64,000 nucleotides of DNA, from contig JABCPU010000124.1 in assembly GCA_016800925.1 (NCBI GenBank), positions 106,228 to 170,227 of the forward strand, written 5' to 3'. Shown piece by piece: positions 22,600 to 35,209 of this stretch; the first letter of the stretch is position 1, and every line of letters begins with the position of its first letter. Source of the DNA: Suillus spraguei (taxonomy: Eukaryota > Basidiomycota > Agaricomycetes > Boletales > Suillaceae). The translations under genes were made by a program, and so were the position numbers. The notes beneath the pieces are model-generated. The model saw nothing but the letters and a program-made list of their open reading frames with translations, ran no database searches and was not told the origin of the DNA.

Positions 22600-23876
22600 A
22601 TCCGCCCCCTCCTGCCGCCCTTCCTCATGCCCTAGTTGCAAATTCATCTCTGGCATACCCAAGTAGTAGGAATAATGGCGGCAAAAACCTCTTGACTACG
22701 AACAGGACATGACTTTCTTGCGCTCGCCAATGATAATTCGTCTACTACGCAAAGAGCGCCACCTAAACCTCAACTTACAACTCAGGTTGTTCCTACCCAT
22801 CTCTTTCCTTGTCCGGAATACCCTCCGTGCTCATCTAGATCCCAAGTCAAGTTCCATCAGTGCATGCGGCGGTGTGTGCCTTCCACCGCATTCAACTCCA
22901 CTTGTCCGTGCTTGTCCTTCCTGGGCCATCAAAGGTGCGCTTTCAGCACCTACACCTTCGTATGGCCGTCATTGTCGCTCCTTGCGAGAGCCTACCTTTT
23001 TTCTGCCAAACTCATTGCAGACAATATGGGACACGCCATTATCAAGTTATTCAGTATTGATGTCTCTGGCCTGTCATATCCTCGGATATGAAGGATTGTA
23101 CTGCTTATATCCTATCGACATCGCCAAGCATTCTAAAACCGAGCTGCGCTGATCCCTATCAGCCATCATCATCATTCTTGCACTTGCGAACAGCAACAAT
23201 GACTCCTTATCGTATGTACTATCTTTCAACTTAGTTAAAGGATGATCAAATTTACTTGTATTCCCTAAATCACGTTTTGGCATGAGCAAGCTCATAGTAA
23301 AGCATACCGCTAAATATTCGTTAAAAGGACCATGCAGACTCCAGGGTCGTTATCTTCAGCGATAGTCAAACAAGGCTTACTTGTACTGAAACAAGGTGTG
23401 GCGATACTTAAACAGAATTAAAGCTAAACAATCAGAGGCTTGCTGTCAATTATTTGATGGTGGAATTCTCGCCCAAGAAGTGAAACTCGCCATCGATGCT
23501 GAATTCTCTTCCAAGAAGTGAAGCTCCCCGTCGATGGAAGGCCTTCGCAATGGCGGGCAACGCAATGAGGGGGTTTAATTAGTGTCAGCCGCATCAACAC
23601 ATCGAGCAATATTTAAACTCCGCCTGGAGCCAAGAAGGTTTAGTAGTGGCGTAAAGCAGCTCTAGCCAAATCATAACTAGTGACTCCCTTACTTGCACAA
23701 GCTCCGAGTCCATGAGGCTCAGAGGTCCCCGTGATGAACCTTCTAGTAATAGCTCTGAGATATACTAGTAGGTCTCAGACGTTCAGTCAACGTGTTTCAT
23801 GTACCCCATGACCCGCTCGTTTGACTGCACCATCTTCGTTTTCACCAACTAGCTACTCAAAATCAACATCGAGATC
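22600..23876. other. Intergenic, with a short tandem duplication
   Basis: No gene is supported, although open frames near 22860-23150 are longer than average. At 23463-23538 a unit of about 38 bp (GAATTCTC..CCAAGAAGTGAA..C..C..TCGATG) occurs twice in tandem with several differences. Confidence 0.4.
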
Positions 23877-26800
23877 ATGGCACACCCTGTCCTATGGAGA
23901 GCAAAACCGTTCTTCTATCCTATTGGCAATACATCTGCAGTTTGCCTCACACAGGACCTTTGTCCATCTGAAAGAGCAGACGTACTGCTTCTTGGATGCG
24001 GCGACCCGAGGCATATCCTTTACACCGTATATACAAATAGCACTGGTTTGCAAGGTAAAAGTCTTTCTAGCACTAGGAATATTTTGATAGATGGGGGGCG
24101 CTAATATTCTGTGCTTAGCATCACGAAAACTGGACTTCACTTGCTGTGACATGGAGAGTGCAGTCATCGGCGAGCTCCAAATTAACACTTGATGTGTCTT
24201 GTTAAGCTAATTTAATAAGCAGCTCGTAACGCTATCTTGTTCACTCTCCTTGCCGATAAAGGTGCTGTGCAGAACATCGTGCCGCAAATTTGGAACATCT
24301 TTTTCCACTTTTATCTCGACAAAGCTTCCCATGACCTACTCATATCACAGTGCAAGAAGTTGGTCGAGCTATCCAGCGATCTGGATAGCTGGCACAATGG
24401 TCCTTACGGTCATTTCCTTCGTATGTGCACTAGAGATACTCTTGCCGAGTTGCGGCGCCTTTGGCAACTCTACGTCAAGACGACGACTTTCTCTCCTGAC
24501 GAAGCGAAATCATTTGAAGCTGCGTATGCTGCTGACATCAAGACGACGAAGTACTCGACAAAAGCATTTGGATCTGCATATAGTGCTGACGTCAAGGCTT
24601 CCAAGGCGAAGTTTCACCTCATGTCCACATCAAACCACGCAGCCGGGCCACTGTCGTACTATGCGCTCACGATAACGGCTGATCACTACAACATTTACTG
24701 GGATACAGGCGTATGCTCTGCCGTCCCTAAGAGACCCTCAAAGGTCTCATATCCAAATCCAACCTTAGTGTACTCCTTGGCTGGAGACAGATTTGCGGTC
24801 CACCATGCAACAGATCCTCTCTCTTGCTTTCATCTGGCAGAAGCGCTTGCGCCAGCTGTCGGAAGCACTCGCCACCCAGAGCAAGTTACTCTAACAGACG
24901 TGGTAAATGTCTGCAAGACGCAGTTTTCCCGGTGGTACACTTCAGTTTCTGAGGTCTTGCGCCGTCAAGGTCCATCTTCTTCAAGCTCGTTAATCGTGCG
25001 TTGCTTTGTGGGCGACGCTTTGAGCCTGTGTCAAGCCTTTGGCTACTACAATTCTACGAGATCGGTATCGACATCATTCCCTGTTGCTCCTTGGAAGCAT
25101 GCGCGCATCGCGTTTGATCCCAACGCTTACGGAATTGGTGCGCAGTCACCCGCGCCGACTACATTCAACGTCATTGATACTTCCAATCTTCTTGATCACG
25201 TCGGCATATTGAACGTCCTCGCTGCTACTTCTCCTATTCTTCAGCGAACTTCATCTGCTGCATTGTACACCGAATGTCGCTATGATAGCCCAGAAGACAC
25301 GTTTACACAACAACTCTGTGGAGACATTGCAGCAATTGGGCTGCTACTCGGCCTCATTCCCGCGTCCTTCGTTTCGCAGTTCATGAATCGGTCGAGTATG
25401 CATGAGCTCGTGCAAGTCTCAAAAGAGGACTCGGATGTAATTAATAATCCGCGTCACGAGCGCCTGGCCTGGAAACTGCTCGGCGGGGCTGGAAAAGATG
25501 TGACTGATCTTGACCGCCCCATCGACATCGCTCCGAAGCAGCTCGCAGGCGTTCTCTTCAATGTTTACCTCGACATGTTTTTTTATCAGAACTTGGCACG
25601 AAGTATGACCATGATTAAGAGGACTTCGTCCTCAGTCACATTCTCCGACATACATTACCATCGTCGTTCGTTCGTGGATATTTTAAGTGTCGTCAAAAGG
25701 AGGGTCATTGCAGACTCGTGGGCCCTAACTATGAGCATGCTTTACGACAAGATTTCGGCTGACAGGACCCTTCAGATGGGGAGAAACTTTTACCTAGATC
25801 TCTGCTGCCAGCTCCACCTTCACGGTATTTTCACTGCAGATATGCTATCTCTACCAAAGGTGCAGGAGGCGCATCAGCTTTCGAGGTCTATTATCCTTCG
25901 CAATTGGAAAACGCTGCCGCCAACTCTCTGTGTTGTCCTCGTCGTGCCGAGGGATCGCCTCCAGCCACTCTTTCCTGCTCTCGACCAGGCTGGAAGTGCT
26001 GTGTTGCAGTGTGAAGTGAAGGGGGTAAAAACCTTGCAAACGTTCTCTTGCATAAACGTGGTTTTTGGTACCGTAAAGATCAGCGGCAAGGTCGATGGCA
26101 AAACTGCAGCCATTGATGAAGACACCAATGGGCGGTATGGAACTTCCCCTCTTGTGGTATAGTTTTGGATACCTTCCGCTCTGCTGATAAATGGATCTTA
26201 TCACACGGTCACATTGTCTGTTCTCTCCAACCCAGCGAGCTGCATGTCACTCGCCAAGAAGCTCGGGCTTGACCTTGCCTTATTCCATGCGGACATGGGA
26301 GATGAGCAACTCGTGCACATACTGCGACAGCGTCCTGATGCTGGCCCAGAGAGTCTTGAGGAGAAGAATATGCAGATCGACGGTCGTCTCATGAAGACGT
26401 CTGGCGTATGCACATTTGTCACATTGGACGGAGAATGCAAGAAACCTTTGTCATTCACCACTCATGTGGATATTGTTGAACCGGAGATGAAAGCCTCCCT
26501 AGCCAGTGGTGCTTTACCTACTGTGAACCAAGTTTCTAACCATTCCATTGTTATGGTTCTTGGAGACCACTCTGTGCAACTGCCCTTCCCGCTTCGTGTC
26601 GATGGCAAGAATGTGAAGTTTCGTGTTGCACGAAAGTCACTATACATCGATGTGTGTTTTCTCTTTTTTTTCTCTATCTCCAAATCTTCATTTGTTCTGA
26701 CGGCGCAGGTAATCTTGCCCCTGAAACTTGCTCTTGGAGGAGCCGATATGATGGATATGTTCCCTGTCATTCCACAGGGAGGCGATCTTGCTCTCTGGAA

Positions 26801-27698
26801 CATGCACCGCGTCAACCTCGACCAATGCACACCATTCAGCATTGCTGAAAAAAAGGCTCTTAGCTGGGTCACCCTTCACGTATCCTTCATGATGTCTGAT
26901 CGTGAAAAAGGCATTCCTCGGGGTTTGACAACAGGGTCTACGCTGTTAGATGTTAAGCGTACACTTCGATTAATCTTTCTGTACGCAAGCGGTATGGCGG
27001 ATGGCAACCCTCCTCTATGCTACGCCTTGCAGGAAGAACAAAGTATCTTTGCTATGCTATACATCACGGACCTCCGCTTGGACCTCAGCTCGCACACCAT
27101 AGTCGCTGATGTTTGGGTGATGCCGTCTTCTTCCTTGTCTGAGAAGGTCGAGGCTTTCAGCAAGGTTTCTAGACACGTGATGTCTAGCGGCAATATGAAG
27201 CAATTGGAGGTAGCTGTTGAAGAGAGGAAGGCATGGATGCACCTCCTCGTGGCCGCAACGGAACGGTGCCGTACTTGGGAGCACAAGACCAACTGCGAGT
27301 ACCGTGTCAAAGGCGCTATTCCGTTAACTTTTGAGCCAGACGAAAGTGCTATTTGCTCTTGCGGCGCCGGAGTGGGGGCAGAGGCGTTTGTAAAGAAATA
27401 CCCGATGCTTGGCCCGCTTGCACCGCATGTGACGAGGGCAGCGATCAGTCCGCTGTTCGCGCCGTCGTACATGGAAAGGGTCAGTGGTCTGGAAGATGTC
27501 ATTGCTACGAAAACTTCACCGACGCCTGCGCCGGCAGCAGCAGTGCGTCGCGTGTGCGCTGCCTGTGGAAAGGAAAGAAGTGCTTCTGGGTCCTTGTTGT
27601 CTTGCGGCCGATGCAAGGTTGTGCGGTATTGTTCAGCGGACTGTCAGCGCAAAGACTGGAAAGAGCATAAGAAGTGCTGCGTATTGTTGTCTTCCTAA
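23877..27698 (+). CDS. DUF4470 and MYND zinc-finger protein with an in-frame TAG
   Basis: A large fungal protein with an N-terminal DUF4470 region and a C-terminal MYND finger. Exons: 23877-24054, 24119-24169, 24223-26651 and 26709-27698. The N-terminal match is SERADVLLLGCGDPRHILYT, then DMESAVIARNAILFTLLAD. The finger is C-A-A-C-G-K with CGRCKVVRYCSADCQRKDW and HKKCC, all ligands present. Intron 2 (24170-24222) appears to be GC-AG. At 26160-26162 a TAG sits where relatives have Ser in GTSPLVVSF. The frame is open on both sides, so one nonsense change would truncate a 1215-codon frame to 722 aa. The same TAG could be the AG of an in-frame 90-nt intron (26073-26162, donor GTAAAG), whose removal keeps the finger. 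The function of the family is not established; MYND fingers bind proline-rich peptides. Confidence 0.8.
24170..24222 (+). other. GC-AG intron in the first MYND gene
   Basis: The intron starts GCGAGC after ATCG and ends AAGCAG. Splicing yields SAVIARNAILFTLL. All GT alternatives give a stop or destroy this conserved block. Confidence 0.8.
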
Positions 27699-28239
27699 AG
27701 AGATCATTCACTACGAATAGATATCATGTCGATTGTTTTGCTGTATTCACGCTGGTTGCTCTGTCATCACGTCAATTAAAATAGGAAATCAACTGTTGTC
27801 AATCAACTATTTCCGACCAGATTGTACCATTCTTGACCAGTCCTCGTGAGTGAACTCGGGAAAGAAACTATCGTCAAAAACTGAAGAAACACTCAGGTTC
27901 GAGGTTGCACTTTCCACATGGTCGTGCATACTAAGATAAGATCTGTTCATTCCGTTGCCCAGGTCAAGAGGGGTGTTTTAACAGGACTGGTAAATGAAAT
28001 GGGGCTCCATGGGAGATGGGCTACTAAAACCTTGATTAAGCAACCCTGAGATGAGGTCGAGTTTCAGGAAGAGATTAGTACCTGCAACGAATCCCTCAGC
28101 GGTCAGGGAATAAAACGAATTGCAATATAGGATAGCAAAAAAAAGACATTTGATCGTCCAGAGTGTAACCTGGAATGAATCTGATACAAACAAATCACTG
28201 GGTGTATTGGATGAAAAATAAAAATACGCGAGCTACGTG
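27699..28239. other. Intergenic, 3' flank of the MYND gene
   Basis: Should contain the polyadenylation region of the MYND gene. I find nothing else that can be supported before the DUF6535 relic. Confidence 0.4.
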
Positions 28240-28606
28240 AGACAGGCATGCGTGGTGTCATTTGGTCTAGACTGAGATTCATCTCCATGGCCACAATAAA
28301 AGCCATGCTGACGGCGGAGAACAGACTAGACCGATCGAACGTCAATCTCAACAAGGCAAAGACGAGCATGCTAAACTTACGAAGACTAACACGATGTCCG
28401 TGTCGCTGTTGTATCGCATAAGGATCTCGTCGTGTTCCTCGACAACTCTTATATGCCGCCCACAACGAGAGCGGTCTTTCCTTTCCGCTCTTCGAGGCAA
28501 TCGTTAAATCCTCGAGAACCTCCAGCACTTCTCTGATGACGTCCACTCTGCGGTCATAGTATCGCCAGTTGTGATCCATTGGCTTATTTAGCCGCTCACA
28601 CTTCAC
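28240..28606 (-). pseudogene. DUF6535-domain gene relic
   Basis: In minus-strand sense, EVLEDLTIASKSGKERPLSL plus WAAYK is followed, after a one-base frame change, by VVEEHDEILMRYNSDTDIVL. Then come a plausible intron (GTAAGT...TCTAG, about 28327-28381), SLFSAVSMAFIVAMEMNLSL and, after another frame change, PNDTTHA and a stop. This order matches the membrane-associated DUF6535 module of agaricomycete proteins. Two frame changes and early loss of the rest make it a relic. Upstream minus-strand frames at 28846-29125 (ending APVDEQPPLENDAVRPADK) may be its N-terminal exon, but I cannot join them convincingly. Confidence 0.6.
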
Positions 28607-29125
28607 TTGAACTTGACTGGTCTTTCTGCACCTTTTTCGCCTCGCTGAGACGATATGAGCATGTTCGAGATTGCGACTGAACTAAACTTACGCAGCTAAA
28701 GCACGTCATTCGAAGTGCTTTGCCGTAAGTGGAATTCTGGTGACTGGAGTGGCCCAGAGTTCGAGCTGCAATTCGTGTAAGGAGGGCATAGAATCATTGG
28801 GACAAAAACGCTCGCATTGATGACACTAAAGGTCTATAATTTTCCTCAGCTGTCAAATAGGGCACTGGGATACCAGGAAAGTTGCCACTCACTTATCAGC
28901 GGGTCGTACAGCATCATTTTCCAAAGGAGGCTGCTCGTCAACAGGAGCACCGTCCGTGCTGACATCTTTGGATAGCCTTCGGCTACCTTTTGAAGTGACT
29001 GAAGTTCTGTTGAAACCGAAGCTATTCGTGAGGCTCTCTGTGCTGCAGCGGACATGAATAACCTCACATAGTCTGCATGGCCTGACACTCGTGATAAGCG
29101 CCGCAGTGATTAGCTGTATGGCCAT

Positions 29126-31012
29126 AGCTAGTCATGCATCACCGGTCGGAATGGTCAAGGTTTCTGCGAGAATATGGTCGGTGTATATGGTGGAATGAGC
29201 ACCGGAAGGCTCCGGTGCTTGCGTAAATAGCGGTCACGGACCCTTCGTGATGGTGCGTATAACATAGGCAACCACGGTAATATGACACTGTTGGTGAAAG
29301 AACTTAGGTTATATGGTGAAAGGCCGGAGTAACGGGAGACAGACCCACAAGTGCTTCAGGAATTTGTGATGTAGGGACTCGTATAGGGTGACCGTGTACT
29401 GGGAAATGGTACATGAGATATCAATGCTGGCGAAAGTGCGAGAGCAGGTGTAGATGGGGACGAGGGGGCGTCGGGATAGGATCATAATTTGCCGACAGAC
29501 TCCGAATCAATATTCAATGATGACTACGTATCTGAGCTGAATAATCATTTACATCCTGCCATGACCTGGACGGTCGAGAACGAGGAAATGGCTACTTTGG
29601 GGGCAAATCTGTCGGGGTGGTCCCAAGTACCCTGGAACCATCCTAGTCACTACGGCAAGTTGCGGTAGTGATGCTGTCATTCATTGTCCTAACCCAGAGA
29701 AGGATATATTCGATAAGGTCTTAAGGTACCATATGGCATTGGGTGTGCTCTGCTATCCGATTCACGGGACACCTTGTTGGCCATTTCTGGATCTGCTGAT
29801 TCTGTTCGCAACTAACTCACTGCACTCCAGCACACTATGCCATCGGTGAACCTCGATTTTGTAGCCGTGCGAACTGTAGAAAAATATAATTCTGCTCCTG
29901 CAACATATGATCATTTATACCGGTACCGTTAAAAATTTAAGTTTTCATGATAGATACCTAGCCACATGTATAGATTCAGAGAACTTGGGCAGTGCACAAT
30001 GTACAATGTGGTGACATTCCTGGATTGCAGCCGGCGAGGGGTGGGTAGCATATTGGTGATGATCATTTTGAGCATCGTCGTTTGGTCTTACTTTTGCTTT
30101 GTATCATAAGACATTCTCATGGGAAGTGAACCGTGATTTACGTATAGCCGGACGGACCAGGGTGCCCGGGGATGTTCAAAATGCCGCAAAGTGCTCAAAG
30201 CAGTGCATGTCAGCCATGACCACGACAGGTAACCCGCGCTGAGATCTTCAACAATATATTGTTTGCGAACGTGGGGTCCTAGACTAGTCAAATCTTCAAC
30301 TCTATGGTGCATCCGAGTCACGGCTTCTGTTCGTACTATATTGCATAGAACCATCATGTGCCCGGACCATGTGATCCTTACACGTGCCTTCATAGACGAG
30401 TAGATTCCTCAGCTTCGCAGGGTATCTACCCGTACGAGCAAATATACCACGAGCGATTGGACAGATGGCATGTCAAGGATGACTAGTGACATTTCAACTG
30501 ATGGGCCTTTTTAATATCTGCCATACATTTCCAACGAGTCACTCACAATTACAATCGCTACATGATAATACTTCGCACACGACGTCATCAAAACACGAGC
30601 ACGCGTCTTCCATTTGATAGCTGGTGTTTATGCACGCTCCGACTCGGAGCTTCCAACAATACTCAAATTTTGTCCGCGAATACGGTCCTTCGAATGACTT
30701 GAGTTATGAAACTTCAAATCGACTTCGAATTCTTTGTGGCGTTACCCCAGTTTTTTGCGTGTTAACTCATGTGTGGTAAGTAGGGTTCATCAGGGTGGAG
30801 GTCTAAGAATTGGTCTATTATCCACAGATAATCCGGGTAAATCAGCAAGTCAGTCAAACGAAGATAAGAAGAGATACGAGTGCCGAAAAGATAACTACCT
30901 GCGGCATGTGCCTGAAACTATGAGTAAAGAAGAGCGGTGATGCAGGAAATAGACCAAATGAAAGGCCAAACCATGTGGACAACATGCGATATCGATTCAT
31001 ATCATTATCATG
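29126..31012. other. Long intergenic stretch
   Basis: Nearly 1.9 kb with no gene, LTR or tRNA-like unit that I can support. Short frames on both strands (30088-30393 minus, 30734-30940 plus) have no domain similarity. Confidence 0.4.
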
Positions 31013-32257
31013 TTACTGTGCTGCCATGTTTGCAGTCCAGAGACCAACTCCTTCTTCTCTTTGACCCATCATATGCAAGACTCGCGGTCGGCCCGATCCT
31101 CGGCGAAGGGACATGAGAGCAGACGATCCTGCAAATCTACTCCCTGCAAAAACGATTTACCCAAGATAGAGCAACAAGCTTCTGAAGCTCACCAGCTTCG
31201 TTTCCAAATCGGTTACAAACAACCACCAGCAATTCATCGGGGATTTTATATTCGTCTGATTTCTTCTCGTTTTCATCTGTCGCCTTCTGAATGGTCGCCC
31301 ACAACGGGTTCAAACGCATCGCCCAGTAATTTATTACTTCCCAACTTGGCTCCATCTCATCTGTATCTTCGTTCTGTTCCGGAGTCGTGCAATCTGCGGA
31401 ATCAGTATCGGCATCTGATTCTTCGTCAGGATGCAGCCATGCATTCAGAAGGATCAAGAGCCGCGTGTTTGATCTGATGCAATGTCGAGCAAGTTCATAG
31501 GGACCTTCTTCGAGCGACTCCCACACAGCAGGGTCCTGCACGTTGAGGTCATTGCAGATCGCGAGCGTGGTTCGACCCAGTGGATGTGGTAGCGTCATCG
31601 TCATGAATCCTGATCCGGGAATGGCCCAGGGAAGATCAAGTTGATAGAGGTTGGTCTTGCGGTATGCTCCGATACGTTCCCCTGTAGGACCATACATGAC
31701 TGCGCTGTTTGCACCGATGCGGGGCTGGTGGAATGATGAATTATCGCCTCCGAGTGGAGAAGCGTGTTCATGTGGTTCGAGCTTCTCAGGATACCCAGCG
31801 GCCACAAAACATTCAAGGGAGCGTGCTAACTCCGCGCAAAAGGTGGATGTGGGCCCAGTATACGGGTTTTCGAGATATGGTGTGATAGCAGCCGTGTCTG
31901 GGAATACATAGCCTGAGCGCCGTGGTGCGCACGATCAGAAAACCTCATGCAGGAACAGTGAGATACGAGAACTGGCTCACCAGAGAAAATCATCTCTGGA
32001 AAACACAGGAGATCAACAGATCTGGGCTTCAACCTACCAAATGGCCATGAGCTCGTCTTCAGACGTATTAGTGCGCGAGGCCACGTACCTATTGCATAAT
32101 TCTCGAGCCTTGGCGATGTTGGCTTGCACTTGGCCTCGCTTAAGTGTATTAGATGACGTTTTCGATTATAGTCGCTGTTTTCATCCCCGAGGAAATGTGC
32201 ACTGACCTTGGGAGCAAACTGCACGACCGCTACACGCAACTGCGTAGGTATCATCAT
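31013..32257 (-). CDS. NTA1: Protein N-terminal amidase (nitrilase superfamily)
   Basis: Deamidates N-terminal Asn or Gln of proteins, feeding the Arg/N-degron degradation pathway. Exons in coding order: 32257-32207, 32138-32089, 32033-31981, 31912-31193 and 31143-31013, giving 334 aa. The nitrilase Glu-Lys-Cys triad is visible: E in LLCFPEMIFSGY, K in YRKTNLYQ and C in AICNDLN. The start LRVAVVQFAPK is the usual first strand, so the ATG is well placed. The variable acidic insert EESDADTDSADCTTPEQNED is followed by NYWAMRLNPLW. The last exon gives RFAGSSALMSLRRGSG and the expected end. It is a minus-strand neighbour of the FYRN/FYRC gene, 684 bp away. All key residues are intact. Confidence 0.9.
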
Positions 32258-32941
32258 CTATTGGGAGAACCTGACCGTAACTGTTGGTGTTGTGACCCGT
32301 TTAGCGCTGCGATCAACCTCATGTTGAGTATAGTCAAAATTCAAATGCTAAAGGCAGTGCTAGCTCTACAATCACAAACATACAAAGATAGGAGTACGTA
32401 CGTTACTGTAAGTAACGATTTCTACATAGGATAACGTCCATGCACAGAACCTCGATCAAATGTCGGCCCCACATACTACCCCATTGCCAGCACATTCCTC
32501 GCACGGCAGGAGTCCCCACAGGGGCCCGCAAACGGTCTTCCAGCTGACAGTCCGAGGGCTTACAGTCAAGAAGCCGTGATTCCACTCTTACGTTGTTTTA
32601 CTCTCGCCTCAGGGTCATCTAGTCAACGAGAACAAGCCTCGTGTCGTTCCAGAAGACCGTCACCTTTTCCCCCCGAGCTGGAACTCCACGAAGCGGGGGC
32701 TCTGGGGGAGAGGCGGTAGGCTATCAACGATCGGGAAGTCGGTCGCGCCAGCTGGAAGTTACTTTTTGGGATTGTAGAGGGAATATCTGCACAAACAAAA
32801 CCACCCAAAAACAAAAGTGAAATAGGATGCCAAGAAAGCCACGATAATGCGAAATCAATAACACAGCATTCAACATAGAATATAACCAAAAAAAGTATAA
32901 TATAATGGACTCCACTTGCATAGTAGATGTAGGTGAATAGA
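32258..32941. other. Intergenic, NTA1 promoter and FYR gene 3' flank
   Basis: A 684-bp spacer between two minus-strand genes. It should hold the NTA1 promoter and the 3' UTR of the FYRN/FYRC gene. No additional gene is supported. Confidence 0.45.
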
Positions 32942-35209
32942 TCACTGCTCACGAGACCGCAATGAGGGACCGTTTGGAGGGATCTCATCTCGGGATCCTG
33001 GACGCGAATGAGGTTCCTCTCTTGCAGCTGAGGGAGTAGGATACGCATTCATTATGCTTGCGAATGTTGCAGGCACAGGCAATGGCGCATTGGCACCGGC
33101 AAGATATGGCGACTGCTGTTGCTGTGGAGGAGGTGATGCTTGCGAGGTAGGGGTCATGTTTGGTGAAGGATTAACGAGCTGACGGGTGCTATGTGAATGA
33201 GAGCTACTCTGTCGTCTGTCTTCGACATCCCTCTGTGAAGGAGGGCGGTATTCGTGGATACTTAAAGTGTCGGCGGATTGAGGTGGGGGGAGAACGATAG
33301 TTGTGAAAGGCTGCGACTGAAGATGTGGGGGAGGGTGTACGTAGGGAGGAATATCTTCAGCGTGACCATCGGCAACTCCAGATTGGTCTTCTGGAAGTGC
33401 AGGAACGACGGCTGCATGTCTACCGCCTAAAGGTCTGTGTCATATCGTGTCACAATTCAGAAAAAGGGATGAGAGGAGAAAGAAAAAGAGCAGCCAGCAA
33501 GAACGATAGTACAGCCTGCGGTGGTCCGCCTCCCATTCCAGCAATTCTAAATATTACATCGGCCATAGAAATAATTACTCACCCTCCCTCGACGAAGTTT
33601 TGCCATACATAATCGCGCAGGCGATCTGCATTTGGAAGCTCCTGGATCAAGTGCTTGATTGTGTTCTGTCCTAGCCCAAAGAAGTCAGGCCCCGAGACAG
33701 AATTCGAATGTTGGCGATTGCGAATAGTATTGGCTTGCTTCACTATAGTAGACCATGCGCCGGTGGCGGTGCCGGCGATTTGAGGACGATCTGGGACATC
33801 AGATGCAACGATCTTGAACTTGGGTCCATCCCCGCCATCGAGGATTGAGCAAGTGTATATAGCGTCTGTGGTGGGATCCACCGTCGAGGAGTATTTTCTG
33901 CGAAGAGATTAATCAAGAGCATGACTTTGATTCAAATGAATGCTCACCTTGTCACCTCATATCCGACAGGGAAGATGTACCGCTCCGTGTGAAAATGCTC
34001 TCGCATGCAAACCTCTCCAAGTTGGTTCACTGTCATGATACCGACGGTAAGTGGTAGTAATGGACGTCCCTGTTTATCACGTGGAACGGTAGGGATACTG
34101 TAGCTCTTTGTTGTGACAGTGTGGGCCTTCAACCGTTTAGGCTTGGCATGACGCTGAACCTCAGTTGCACGTAACGATGGCGTAGGTGCCGGGGGAAGCC
34201 CCATGTGCGGGGGTAACGAAGGAGATGGACCAACAAGTGGAGGTGTATTTCCAGGGACAGGAACCAATGCAGGGTGCTGTCCACCACCGTTTGCACTAAA
34301 GCGTACAGGATCATAATGAGTTTGCTCGTCACGAGGGGATAATAATGGAGAAAGTGATGATTGAGAGTGCACTGTATTACTTGAAGGGACAGGGTCATTA
34401 GGCGAAGGTCGCACGGGAGGTTTGAGGCGGAGACGAGGACCCTTGGTCGACACAGGAACAGGGGCTCCTGGGCCGCCTCCTTCCGGAGGGGCCACGCCCA
34501 TAGCGGGCTGTCCATGGGGAAGCTGGCCCATTGCCTCTTTTCCTTTAACAGCAGCTCGAGGTCGCTTTGGTTGGCGACGGGCTTCGCGGGCCTCCTCCTC
34601 GGCACGATCTCGGTGTTCGTCTTCTGCGTGCTTGCGAGCCAACGGGCCGACATGCCGCGAAGCAAGTAGTGGATCAACCTCATGATCGTCAGCTTCTTCT
34701 TCCGCCATTGCCTGACGGAGGTTCGATACAAAGTATGAACGGGCTTTCAAAGTTGATAGGGAGCGAGGAAAGGCACTGGATGGCGGATAAGGAACACCCG
34801 AGACATTTGGCTCAGAGTGTGTTTCAAGCTCACGAATGCGGTCGAGCATCTTGCTGGAGTGGAGAGTCAGACCAACATGAGATATCGATATTGCAGTTAC
34901 ACGCACTCCCGTTCTTCCCGAAGTTTCACATTACGTTCCCCAGAGAGTCTTAACTCGTGCTGCGCCTCCCTATGTTTCTAAGGCACGCTTGTCAGTTTGA
35001 TAGACCACGATGAACGATGGTTTGCTCACATCCTCCAATTCAAAAAACTTGCGTTTCAGTTTTCGATATTTATCGAAGACGTTTTCCTGATTTTCTTTTG
35101 GGGGTGCTAGTGGCAGCTGCTGGGAGACAGGCAACGGCGGCGGCGGGGGACCCATGACAACATCAGCGGGTGGGCCCATCGTTGTTGACGATGAGCGACG
35201 ACGAGACAT
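32942..35209 (-). CDS. FYRN/FYRC-domain nuclear protein
   Basis: Exons in coding order: 35209-35030, 34977-34907, 34853-33948, 33897-33583 and 33419-32942, giving 649 aa. The N-terminus is proline-rich. A coiled-coil follows (KYRKLKRKFFELED, then HREAQHELRL and MLDRIRELE), then a basic, Ala/Glu-rich segment and a long Pro/Ser linker. The FY-rich pair comes next: LGEVCMREHFHTERYIFPVG (FYRN) and YTCSILDGGDGPKFKIVASD with GPDFFGLGQNTIKHLIQELP (FYRC). The C-terminal 160 residues are disordered. FYRN/FYRC pairs occur in MLL-type methyltransferases and TBRG1. With no SET or PHD domain here, it resembles the TBRG1-like group, a likely chromatin adaptor. The last intron (33420-33582) is long for this genome at 163 nt. 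Confidence 0.85.

Noticed and set aside
24170..24222. Frameshift or exon loss in MYND gene 1 at intron 2
   Set aside because: A GC donor explains the junction exactly, so no mutation is needed.
34422..34685. Plus-strand open frame inside the FYRN/FYRC gene
   Set aside because: An antisense shadow of a GC-rich coding exon whose real frame is on the minus strand.
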